Assembly: GCA_002901265.1 (NCBI GenBank)
Contig: PPHI01000063.1
Coordinates: 118,759-182,758 of the forward strand
Length of the DNA stretch: 64,000 nucleotides
Direction of reading: 5' to 3'
From: Rhodopirellula baltica
GTDB taxonomy: Bacteria; Planctomycetota; Planctomycetia; Pirellulales; Pirellulaceae
Positions 25,852-33,955 of this stretch are shown here, piece after piece (position 1 is the first letter of the stretch; the number at the start of each line of letters is the position of its first letter). The notes beneath the pieces are model-generated. The model saw only the letters and a program-made list of their open reading frames with translations, was not told the origin of the DNA and did no database searches. Both the position numbers and the translations under genes were made by a program.

Positions 25852-27003
25852 ATGGTGACACGTATCATGCCTCGTCTCCTATTCTTTGCACTTCTATCGA
25901 TGTCGCTCCTGTCGACGAACGTTTTTGCCCAACGTCTAAAATCACCCGAGGTCAATGCCAACGGCACGATCACGTTTCGCGCGGATTTCAGCGACGCACA
26001 ATCGGTCGAAGTCCAGTTCAATCGAGTTGCAGAAGACTTGGCGAAAGTGATCCTGGAAAAAAACGACGCCGGTAAATGGGAAGGCACGTCGAAGCCGATG
26101 GAACCTGGGATCTACGAATACACGATGCAAGTTGACGGCATCAAGCAACTCGATATTCGCAACCGCTGGGTCAAGAAGTGGTACACGCTCGAAAACTTGG
26201 TCGAAGTCCCCGGCCAACCACCCTTGGTAACCGAACGCCAACCCGGGCCACACGGTACCCGGCACTTACATGTTTATCATTCGCCCGTGACCGAGTCCCT
26301 GCGTGACGTCGTTGTTTATACGCCGCCAGGGTACTCAGAAAACCCCGAGGGCAGTTACCCTGTGCTGTTTCTGCTGCACGGTTTCGGTGATGACCAAACC
26401 GCTTGGACAGAAATTGGACGTGCTCATGCGATTGCCGACAACTTGATCGCAAGCGGTAAAGCACGGCCGATGTTAATCGTCATGCCATACGGGCATCCCG
26501 TTGAACTGCCGCACGGAAACCGAACTCGCGAACAAGGCAGTCAATACAATGTGGATAACAATCGCCTGATGCAGCGCGATCTGGACGAGGTCCTGATGCC
26601 GTGGGTCGCGAAAAACTATCGTGTGATTGATCGGCTAGATGCTCGCGCCATCGCCGGACTTTCGATGGGTGGCGGACACTCGATTCGCACGGCATTGGGT
26701 ACAAACGATTTCGCCTACGTCGGTGCCTTCAGTGCGGCCGCCCCTGGCGTTGATGCACTCAGCGAAATCGCGGTCGACTTGGACCAATTCAAGAAGCAAA
26801 CCCGTCTGTTCTGGATCGCGTGCGGCAACGAAGATTTTTTGTTGCAGCAAAATCACCGCTTCATCAAACAGCTTGAAGAAGAATCGGTCGATCACCAATA
26901 CGTTGAAGGCGAAGGCGGACACAATTGGGACGTTTGGCGAGATGACTATTTACCGACGTTTCTGCCGATGCTATTCCAAGGCGACGTAGACTCGGGCAAG
27001 TAA
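25852..27003 (+). CDS. Secreted esterase of the feruloyl-esterase/esterase-D family with N-terminal E-set domain
   Basis: 383 residues from ATG 25852; ATG 25867 is an equally good start for the signal peptide LLFFALLSMSLLSTNVFAQ. Residues about 25-110 look like an immunoglobulin-like carbohydrate-module domain (GTITFRADFSDAQSVEVQFN, GIYEYTMQVDG). The catalytic part has YPVLFLLHGFGDDQTAWTEI, LIVMPYGHP, the nucleophile elbow AIAGLSMGGGHSIR, then FWIACGNEDFLL and GEGGHNWDVWRD with the His. This layout is known from XynZ/Fae1-type enzymes that release hydroxycinnamates or acetate from plant or algal polysaccharide. Gene neighbours point to extracellular polysaccharide use. Confidence 0.85.
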   Translation: MVTRIMPRLLFFALLSMSLLSTNVFAQRLKSPEVNANGTITFRADFSDAQSVEVQFNRVAEDLAKVILEKNDAGKWEGTSKPMEPGIYEYTMQVDGIKQLDIRNRWVKKWYTLENLVEVPGQPPLVTERQPGPHGTRHLHVYHSPVTESLRDVVVYTPPGYSENPEGSYPVLFLLHGFGDDQTAWTEIGRAHAIADNLIASGKARPMLIVMPYGHPVELPHGNRTREQGSQYNVDNNRLMQRDLDEVLMPWVAKNYRVIDRLDARAIAGLSMGGGHSIRTALGTNDFAYVGAFSAAAPGVDALSEIAVDLDQFKKQTRLFWIACGNEDFLLQQNHRFIKQLEEESVDHQYVEGEGGHNWDVWRDDYLPTFLPMLFQGDVDSGK

Positions 27004-27036
27004 TTGCCATCAAGCAATGAGGAAGTGATTGAGGGA

Positions 27037-29583
27037 ATGGACATTGAATCGCTGCCCATCGATGATTGCTTGGGCGATTTAGTTTCGGCTTTAACCGCCA
27101 GCAAACCGGTTATTCTGCGCGCCCCACCTGGCGCTGGCAAAACGACCGGCGTACCACCAGCGATTCTCGATTCCGAACTCGGCGATCTTGGCCAAGTCCT
27201 GATGCTCCAGCCGCGGCGTCTGGCCGCGCGCGCCGCGGCGATTCGGCTCAGCCGGCTCGTCGGTGAAAAGCCAGGCCAAACGTACGGGTACCACGTCCGT
27301 TTCGATCGCAAGGTCTCGTCATCGACCAAATTTGTCTCGATGACCTCGGGAATTCTGTTTCGACAACTCTCGTCCGACCCGCTCCTCGAAAACGTCGGAT
27401 GTGTCATCATCGACGAATTCCACGAGCGTTCCATCGAAGTCGACTTGGTGCTGGGAATGCTTCAGCGGATCCGATCCACCCTCCGGCCAGAGCTCCGCTT
27501 GGTTGTGATGAGCGCGACATTGGATACCGAACCGATTGAAAAATTAATCCCGGATGCCACGATCATTCAAAGTGACGGACGCGCGTTTGATGTCGATATT
27601 CGCTACGACAAATCGTTAACGCCTGTCCGGCAAACGGCCAGGGATTTGGCCGATAAGGTGTCGCAGGTTTTGCCCACCGCAGTGCGTGAAAGCGATGGCG
27701 ACATCCTGGTCTTTTTGCCTGGCATCGGCGAAATCGTCCATACGGCGACCCAAATCGAATCGCTCGCAAAAAAACACTCGATCGATATCTTTCCACTTTA
27801 CGGTGACTTGCCGGCCGAACGCCAAGACGACGTGCTGACCCCATCGGAACGCCGCAAAATTGTCTTGGCGACCAACGTTGCCGAAACCTCAATCACCATC
27901 CCTGGGGTCAAGTGTGTCATCGATACAGGGCTGGCACGCCAAGCGGAATTTGATCCCAGCATCGGGCTGTCCAAGCTACAGATGCGTCCGATTTCAAAAG
28001 CGTCTGCGGACCAACGTGCGGGACGCGCCGGCCGTACCGCACCGGGAATCTGTTTTCGACTTTGGCCGCAAGCGTCACATCGCAGCCGCTTGGACCACAC
28101 CCCTCCCGAAGTCTTGCGGTCCGATTTGTCGACCGCGATCTTGCATTTGACTGGCTGGGGTGAGCGTAACCCGTTCGACTTTCCCTGGGTCACGATGCCA
28201 ACCGAAGATTCGGTACAGCTCGCCCATCGTCAGTTGCATTTGCTCGGCGCGATCGATGACGACAACCGTCTGACTTCGCTCGGCCAGCAACTGATTGCGT
28301 TGCCCGTCCACCCACGGCTCGGTCGACTGATCCTTTCCGCTGTCGAACAAGACTGTGTCGAACACGCTGCAATTGCCGCCGCATTGCTCTCGGAACGTGA
28401 TCCGTTTCGGCGTCAAACGGGGCGTTCAAGTCGCGAATCAGAAATCGAAAGCGACTTGATCGATCGCGTCTTGCGGTTGGAACGCTTCTTCAAAGGCGTC
28501 CCCGACGACCAGATCAAACGCGTGTCAGCACACCATGTCGAAAACGTCGCCCGCCAGCTCTGTAAGTTAGTCCCCGAGGACCTCGCCATCGATCCAGCGG
28601 CTTCCCAGCGTACCTTCGAAGAACGCGTGTCCCGCACACTGCTTGCCGCGTTTCCCGACCGGCTCGCCCGACGCCGAAATCCTGGTTCACCCAAAGGCGT
28701 GATGGTCGGTTCACGCGGTGTGCAACTGGACCGCGATAGCGCCGTACGCACCAGCGAGTTTTTCCTGTGCCTCAACGTTGACGGCCGCGGCGCCGACGCG
28801 AACGTGCGCATGGCGTCAGCGATCGAACAAGCATGGCTGCCCAATGAATGGGTTGATGAACGGCAAGAGAAATTCTTTCACCCGTCAATGAAGGCCGTCG
28901 TCGCACGACAACGCAGCTACATTCTTGACTTGATGATCAATGAGAATCCCGCGACAGCGATTGCTGATGAAGAATCAGCAGCGTTGTTGTACCAGCAAGC
29001 ACACGTGCGGCTGGGGGACGTTTTGCCAGACGATCAAGCACTCGCCGGATACCTTGCCCGCTGGAGATTCCTGGATCAGTATCGCGACGAAACCCTCGGC
29101 CCCGATTCACTGCCCATCACGTCAGAAGACGCACTCGATCAAGTGCTGACGCAGCTTTGTCAAAGCAGCTTGTCGTTCAAAGACTTGCAAAAGGCGCCGT
29201 GGCTGGACCATCTACGTGGCCTGCTAAGCTACCAACAACAACAGTGGCTGGACGCCCAAGCTCCCGAAGCGATCGAAGTCCCGAGCGGAAATCGAATTCG
29301 ACTCACCTACGAACTCGGCAAGCGGCCCATCTTGGCCGTTCGCATCCAAGAGATCTTCGGTTGGAAAACGACACCGAAATTGGCAGGCGGATCGACGACA
29401 ATCCAACTGCACCTGCTCGGCCCCAACTATCGTCCACAGCAGATCACCGATGACTTGGAGAGCTTCTGGAAGTCCACTTATCACGAAGTCAAAAAGGAAC
29501 TGAAGCGTCGCTACCCAAAACATTTCTGGCCCGATGACCCAGCCTCCGCATCGGCAACACGTAATGGGCTGAAGCCGCGATAA
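27037..29583 (+). CDS. hrpB: ATP-dependent helicase HrpB
   Basis: 848 residues from ATG 27037; a TTG at 27004 would add 11 residues. DEAH-box helicase motifs in order: APPGAGKTTGVP (Lys35), VGCVIIDEFHERSIE, VVMSATLD, DILVFLPGIGEIV, LATNVAETSITIPGVKCVID and ADQRAGRAGRTAPG. The long C-terminal part (from about residue 450) includes the HrpB-specific segment DRLARRRNPGSPKGVMVGSRG and ends in GWKTTPKLAGGSTTIQLHLL and KKELKRRYPKHFWPDDP, the characteristic HrpB tail. Length matches the family. HrpB is a conserved RNA-type helicase, often non-essential, associated with peptidoglycan-linked and RNA phenotypes; its precise role is unsettled. It follows the esterase gene by 33 bases. Confidence 0.92.
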   Translation: MDIESLPIDDCLGDLVSALTASKPVILRAPPGAGKTTGVPPAILDSELGDLGQVLMLQPRRLAARAAAIRLSRLVGEKPGQTYGYHVRFDRKVSSSTKFVSMTSGILFRQLSSDPLLENVGCVIIDEFHERSIEVDLVLGMLQRIRSTLRPELRLVVMSATLDTEPIEKLIPDATIIQSDGRAFDVDIRYDKSLTPVRQTARDLADKVSQVLPTAVRESDGDILVFLPGIGEIVHTATQIESLAKKHSIDIFPLYGDLPAERQDDVLTPSERRKIVLATNVAETSITIPGVKCVIDTGLARQAEFDPSIGLSKLQMRPISKASADQRAGRAGRTAPGICFRLWPQASHRSRLDHTPPEVLRSDLSTAILHLTGWGERNPFDFPWVTMPTEDSVQLAHRQLHLLGAIDDDNRLTSLGQQLIALPVHPRLGRLILSAVEQDCVEHAAIAAALLSERDPFRRQTGRSSRESEIESDLIDRVLRLERFFKGVPDDQIKRVSAHHVENVARQLCKLVPEDLAIDPAASQRTFEERVSRTLLAAFPDRLARRRNPGSPKGVMVGSRGVQLDRDSAVRTSEFFLCLNVDGRGADANVRMASAIEQAWLPNEWVDERQEKFFHPSMKAVVARQRSYILDLMINENPATAIADEESAALLYQQAHVRLGDVLPDDQALAGYLARWRFLDQYRDETLGPDSLPITSEDALDQVLTQLCQSSLSFKDLQKAPWLDHLRGLLSYQQQQWLDAQAPEAIEVPSGNRIRLTYELGKRPILAVRIQEIFGWKTTPKLAGGSTTIQLHLLGPNYRPQQITDDLESFWKSTYHEVKKELKRRYPKHFWPDDPASASATRNGLKPR

Positions 29584-29691
29584 AAAAGCATCCTATTTTG
29601 CTATTGGTACGATTACGCAAATGGCATAAACTTTTCGCGTAGTCGAAATCAGATGTTCTTTTTGAGCCCCAACTGGTCCAGGACGACAACG

Positions 29692-29907
29692 ATGCATGCA
29701 GCCTCACCACCGGCAAGAATTGTATCGAACGACGCGGACGCGGGCCCGCAATCGCACATGAAGTCACGTCTTGCCGAACTGGCTCGCCGTGTCGACCAAC
29801 AAGGCAAACGTGTCGCCGCTGCCAGCGGCTATGCGAAACGGTATTCGATCGCACGAGGCGATCAAAACGGATTGCAGGATGCGATCCGATCGGATGGATC
29901 CGTTTGA
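29692..29907 (+). CDS. Small basic protein of unknown function
   Basis: 71 residues from ATG 29692, with AGGA about 8 bases upstream. An upstream in-frame ATG at 29653 lacks a ribosome site. The sequence is Ala/Arg/Ser-rich with a helical RLAELARRVDQQGKRVAAA segment and no signal peptide or membrane helix. A clear terminator 23 bases past the stop supports a real transcription unit. Function unknown. Confidence 0.45.
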   Translation: MHAASPPARIVSNDADAGPQSHMKSRLAELARRVDQQGKRVAAASGYAKRYSIARGDQNGLQDAIRSDGSV

Positions 29908-29929
29908 CCAGGATGTCGCTCTTATTGCT

Positions 29930-29971
29930 CCCCAGCGGTCCGCTTGGACCGCTGGGGATGCGATTCTTTTT
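29930..29971 (+). terminator. Intrinsic terminator after the small gene
   Basis: A perfect 12-bp stem (CCCCAGCGGTCC / GGACCGCTGGGG) with a GCTT loop, arms 29930-29941 and 29946-29957, is followed 8 bases later by a run of T. Confidence 0.8.
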
Positions 29972-30145
29972 ACAGGGTCAACCTGAACCCTGAATGTTCA
30001 CCGGCTGTCTTGCCGATGAAATGAAACTCGCGAGTCAAAAAACGGTCGCGTAGAATCGATTGCTTGGTGCGTTCAGACTGCTGTGCAAACAGACGTCGTG
30101 TCGCTAAAACTATTGCCAGACGCAATCACCATTCAATCAAGAAAC

Positions 30146-30231
30146 GCCCGGGTGGTGGAATTGGCAGACACAGGGGATTTAAAATCCCCCGGCCATATAC
30201 GGCTGTGCGGGTTCGAGTCCCGCCTCGGGCA
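30146..30231 (+). tRNA. tRNA-Leu (anticodon UAA)
   Basis: An 86-nt class II tRNA. The acceptor arms GCCCGGG / CTCGGGC pair with one G-U. The anticodon stem is GGGGA/TCCCC with loop TTTAAAA, which gives anticodon UAA. A long variable arm follows, and the T arm is GCGGG-TTCGAGT-CCCGC. The discriminator is A, and CCA is not encoded. The whole lies between the small protein unit and the DUF3179-like gene, with no integrase or attachment repeat. Confidence 0.97.
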
Positions 30232-30249
30232 TTCTTTCTTTAAGACACG

Positions 30250-30915
30250 CTACGGAATCCAAACCTTCGTTTCGCTGTTGTCGCGTCGCCATGCTCCCCA
30301 TGTTGTTCGTTCGAACGGAAGGTCACTGAGTGGCAACAACTTGCTGGTTTGCGCGTACAGCTCTCCATTAAGCTCCACCACCATTCGGTTATAGATATCC
30401 AAACCGCCAATGTTCATCGCGATGGAGTTGTCACTTTCGTCGGTGACCACACGGACACAATTTGCGAGGTCGCAATAAGTCACGGTCACCGGTTGGTCAT
30501 CCAACATCATGTTGATGATGTGGTTCTCTGGCGCCGCCATCGGTTTGATTAGCAAGGCACACTCAACGCCCTCGACCTTGACGCCGATCACTTCGTCGCT
30601 GTCTTCAAGGTTCGCTTCGCTAGCGTCGACGAGGTGGGGATCTTTCAACCCATCGATGCTGATCAAGGCTTGCAGCGGAGGATGTTTTTCATTCCCCTCC
30701 ATTGCCTGATCGATCTCCCGTTGTTCTGCCAGCTCCTGTGCACGCTGGGCTTTCGAAACGGGGCGCAACGCCAAATGACGTTGAGGCGAGAACGTATTGA
30801 TCTGGTAGGCGCAGTAGGCCAGCGGAATCGAAGCGCAAATGATGACGCTAGCCAATACGCCACCGAGTATGTTTTTTCGAGTCGAGTTTGAAAGGAAGGA
30901 GCGGGGACGTGACAT
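30250..30915 (-). CDS. DUF3179-like exported or anchored protein
   Basis: 221 residues. An N-terminal membrane segment (NILGGVLASVIICASIPLAY) follows a basic stretch; the rest is extracytoplasmic. The motif PVTVTYCDLANCVRVVTDES resembles the conserved core of DUF3179 (VTYCpLTgs) with two Cys close together. LALRPVSKAQRAQELAEQRE is a helical linker. The function of DUF3179 proteins is not known; the Cys suggest a redox or metal role but that is speculation. The stop lies 19 bases from the tRNA 3' end. Confidence 0.7.
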   Translation of the reverse strand: MSRPRSFLSNSTRKNILGGVLASVIICASIPLAYCAYQINTFSPQRHLALRPVSKAQRAQELAEQREIDQAMEGNEKHPPLQALISIDGLKDPHLVDASEANLEDSDEVIGVKVEGVECALLIKPMAAPENHIINMMLDDQPVTVTYCDLANCVRVVTDESDNSIAMNIGGLDIYNRMVVELNGELYAQTSKLLPLSDLPFERTTWGAWRRDNSETKVWIP

Positions 30916-31330
30916 AGAAAATGAAAATCTCTTGGTGCAAAACGAGTCTCCACAACAGTGCTCGCTTATCGTTAACTAACACAGGATACGAGCGTGGCGA
31001 CCGGCATTCCGATGAATTAAACAATCCAAATGCCGATTCATCCGGCGATCCCACAAGGTGCACCAATAGCCCGCTATCGCGACTTAATGCGCCTTCGCGT
31101 TCGCGTAATGCATGTCCAAATACATCCATTCCTGTGGGGGTTTTCGCGGCAACGTCGTCGATATCGCGAACGTGAAACGGGCGACTTCGATGCACCACCA
31201 GCCTCGACAATGCTGACCGCTACTGGGAACGGATCGAAGCATGATTACGGACCCTCTCATGGCCGTGCAGCTCACGAAAGCTAAGATATTGGGTCCTCGA
31301 TTTCCCCCTTACGCTACTCAGTCAGGTCCT
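30916..31330. other. Intergenic region between divergent genes, nothing recognised
   Basis: 415 bases. Only short frames without ribosome sites or family resemblance. It probably contains the promoter for the GH2 gene and, on the minus strand, for the DUF3179-like gene. Confidence 0.4.
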
Positions 31331-33625
31331 ATGAAACTGGATTTCAAACATACAAGCTCGCTGTTGTCCGCAGCGTTGCTCTCGTTAGGGCTCTCCAGCG
31401 CGACGCCCCCGACTTCCCTTTACGCCCAAGAAATCTCTGACACCTGGAAATTCAGCCTCGAACGCCCTGCGGGTGATTGGACCGATACCGACTTCGCCGC
31501 AGAGGGTTGGAAAGACGCTCAAGCCGGCTTGGGTTCGCGCGGTACCCCCGGCGCTCGTCTTGGAATGGAATGGACGACCAACGATGTTTGGTTGCGCAAA
31601 ACCTTCACCCTTGAAAGCGTTCCGGCCAGACCTGCGATCCTGATTCACCATGATGAAGAGGCCGAGATTTATATCAACGGCGAATTGGCCGTTAAAGTTG
31701 ACGGTTACACAACCAAGTACGAACTGGTCACGATCCCGGAATCCAAACGCAGTTTGCTGAAGACCGGCGAGAACCTTCTTGCGGTTCACTGCCACCAAGA
31801 GCGTGGCGGACAATACATCGACGCGCACGTGGTAGACGCTGAGAATGTTCCCGAACTGCCTCCGCCACCTCGCGTCACGAAACCCTACGAATCGGACCTG
31901 ATCACCAAATGGGGTGAAGCACTGACAGCCGATGACGCCTGGACCGAGTACCCGCGCCCCCAAATGGAACGTGCGTCATGGACGTGCCTGAACGGGAACT
32001 GGGACTATGCGATCACCGAAGCCGACCAAAACGACGTGCCAAGCGATTGGCAAGGCGAGATCTTGGTTCCATTCTGCTTGGAATCCAAACTTGGCGGTGT
32101 CCACCGACTGCTTCACGAAAGCGAGGCCCTCTGGTATCACCGCACGTTCAACGTCGAATCGGTCAGCGACCAACGCACCTTGCTGAACTTTGAAGCGGTC
32201 GACTATCGCTGTGAAGTATTCGTCAACGGAAAATCTGTTGGAACTCACATCGGTGGCAACACGCCCTTCGCCCTGGACGCATCCGACGCGATCAAAGTCG
32301 GTGAAAACGAACTGGTCGTCCGTGTCGAAGACGACACCGAGGCATGGCAATTGCGTGGCAAGCAAGTCCTAAACGCAAACGGCATTTGGTACACGCAAGT
32401 TTCGGGGATCTGGCAAACCGTTTGGCTGGAACAGGTCGCGCAAAACTACATCGAAGAACTGGAAATCAGCACCGATGCCGACAAAGGCACCATCACGGTG
32501 GAACCAGAACTGGTCGGTAGCGGCGCAATCAAAGTCGTTGTGAAAGATGGCGACAAAGTTGTTAACGAAGCGTCGGGCAACGGCAGCCTCACACTGCAAA
32601 TCGCCAACGCAAAACTGTGGTCTCCCAACTCGCCACATTTGTATGGCCTGGAAGTCCACTTGCTCGATGCCAGTGGCAACGTTGTTGACCAAGTCAATTC
32701 TTACGCCGGAATTCGTAGCGTCGGCAAAACCAAAGACGAGGACGGCAATTGGCGATTCACCCTCAACGGCGATGTGATCTTTCACTGGGGACCACTCGAC
32801 CAAGGCTGGTGGCCAGACGGATTGCTGACGCCGCCTTCCGACGAAGCGATGTTGTTTGACATCGAATGGCTCAAGAACGCTGGGTTCAACATGATCCGTA
32901 AGCACATCAAGGTCGAACCGCGACGCTATTACTATCACTGCGATCGACTGGGCATGATGGTTTGGCAGGACCAAGTTAGCGGTGGTCAGAATTGGCCCGC
33001 ATGGACTCGACTGCAACCGAACCCCGTCGATGGTGAATGGCCGGATGAACATCACCAACAGTACATGGATGAACTGGAATGGATGATCGACTCGCTCGAA
33101 AACCACCCCTCAATCGTTTGCTGGGTTCCATTCAACGAAGCTTGGGGCCAACACCGCACTGTCGAAGTCGGCAAGTGGACGGCCAAACGCGACCCAAGCC
33201 GTTTGGTCAATATTGCGAGCGGCGGCAACTTCTGGCCCGCCGGTGACATCGTCGACGCGCATGCCTATCCGCACCCGAACTTCCCCTACAACCAAGGCCA
33301 AAACGGTCGCTTCGATGACTTCATCAAAGTCATGGGCGAATTCGGCGGACACGGCTACGCTGTACGTGATCACCTCTGGGAAGAAAATCGCGGCAACTGG
33401 GGTTACGGCGGATTGCCGGAGTCCAAAGAAGAATACGAGGAACGCTACGCGACCTCGCTGGAAAAACTGAATGAGCTTCGCAAAGGCGGCATCGCAGCGG
33501 GCGTCTACACCCAAACGACCGACGTCGAAGGCGAAATCAACGGCTTGATGACTTACGATCGAAAGGTCATCAAAATCCCAGCGGAAAGCCTCAACAAGAT
33601 GCACCAAGTATTGTTTAACAACTAA
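31331..33625 (+). CDS. Secreted glycoside hydrolase family 2 enzyme
   Basis: 764 residues from ATG 31331, chosen because the signal peptide (SLLSAALLSLGLSSATPPTS) begins there. An N-terminal extra sandwich domain (DTWKFSLERPAGDWTD to about 170) precedes the GH2 sugar-binding domain (LNGNWDYAI, LWYHRTFNVE, FEAVDYRCEVFVNGKSVGTH), an immunoglobulin-like domain (WSPNSPHLYGLEVHLLDASG) and the barrel (NAGFNMIRKHIKVEPRRYYY). The acid/base is Glu603 in VPFNEAWGQ and the nucleophile is likely Glu670 in VMGEFGGHGY. The group includes beta-galactosidases, beta-glucuronidases and mannosidases; specificity is not decided. A strong terminator follows. Confidence 0.9.
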   Translation: MKLDFKHTSSLLSAALLSLGLSSATPPTSLYAQEISDTWKFSLERPAGDWTDTDFAAEGWKDAQAGLGSRGTPGARLGMEWTTNDVWLRKTFTLESVPARPAILIHHDEEAEIYINGELAVKVDGYTTKYELVTIPESKRSLLKTGENLLAVHCHQERGGQYIDAHVVDAENVPELPPPPRVTKPYESDLITKWGEALTADDAWTEYPRPQMERASWTCLNGNWDYAITEADQNDVPSDWQGEILVPFCLESKLGGVHRLLHESEALWYHRTFNVESVSDQRTLLNFEAVDYRCEVFVNGKSVGTHIGGNTPFALDASDAIKVGENELVVRVEDDTEAWQLRGKQVLNANGIWYTQVSGIWQTVWLEQVAQNYIEELEISTDADKGTITVEPELVGSGAIKVVVKDGDKVVNEASGNGSLTLQIANAKLWSPNSPHLYGLEVHLLDASGNVVDQVNSYAGIRSVGKTKDEDGNWRFTLNGDVIFHWGPLDQGWWPDGLLTPPSDEAMLFDIEWLKNAGFNMIRKHIKVEPRRYYYHCDRLGMMVWQDQVSGGQNWPAWTRLQPNPVDGEWPDEHHQQYMDELEWMIDSLENHPSIVCWVPFNEAWGQHRTVEVGKWTAKRDPSRLVNIASGGNFWPAGDIVDAHAYPHPNFPYNQGQNGRFDDFIKVMGEFGGHGYAVRDHLWEENRGNWGYGGLPESKEEYEERYATSLEKLNELRKGGIAAGVYTQTTDVEGEINGLMTYDRKVIKIPAESLNKMHQVLFNN

Positions 33626-33652
33626 CAAGTTGTCGAATCAATGAATCTTTCG

Positions 33653-33688
33653 AAATGGCCGGTCGTGAAAGCGACCGGCCATTTTTTT
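33653..33688 (+). terminator. Intrinsic terminator after the GH2 gene
   Basis: A perfect 13-bp stem (AAATGGCCGGTCG and complement; arms 33653-33665 and 33672-33684) with loop TGAAAG and seven T at the end. The A/T ends make it usable from both strands. Confidence 0.9.
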
Positions 33689-33773
33689 GCGCTATGAGCA
33701 TCTGCCGCGGGATTCCTCAGCCGCAACGTGATCGCCTGCGATAGGGTGCCGCTTGGTGTTTGGGTTTGTTTTG

Positions 33774-33822
33774 GCAGGCGGGAGCCTGCGAAACATTTGC
33801 GTGCGAGGCAGAGCCTCCGCAC
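33774..33822. repeat. Two adjacent GC-rich palindromes in an intergenic region
   Basis: The 330-base gap before the GH39-like gene contains GCAGGC-GGGA-GCCTGC at 33774-33789 and GTGCGAGGC-AGA-GCCTCCGCAC at 33801-33822. Sequence of this type (AGGCGGGAGCCTG) looks like a dispersed intergenic element; a second copy was not seen in this window. Confidence 0.5.
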
Positions 33823-33955
33823 GAGTCACGTTGGCGAGTTCACGTTGTCGGGGACGGCACCCACCACTCGCGGTACAATCGCGATTCCTCGTCTCGATCG
33901 CGATGCGGTGTTGCCATTGCGATCGGTGATCCTCCGCCCCACACCGGAATCTCAA

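Noticed and set aside
30146..30231. tRNA-Leu as an integration site of a genomic island
   Set aside because: No integrase, no repeated 3' end of the tRNA, and the neighbours look like ordinary chromosomal genes.
30921..31284. Small plus-strand frames upstream of the GH2 gene
   Set aside because: No ribosome site, Arg/Pro-rich composition, no resemblance to known proteins.
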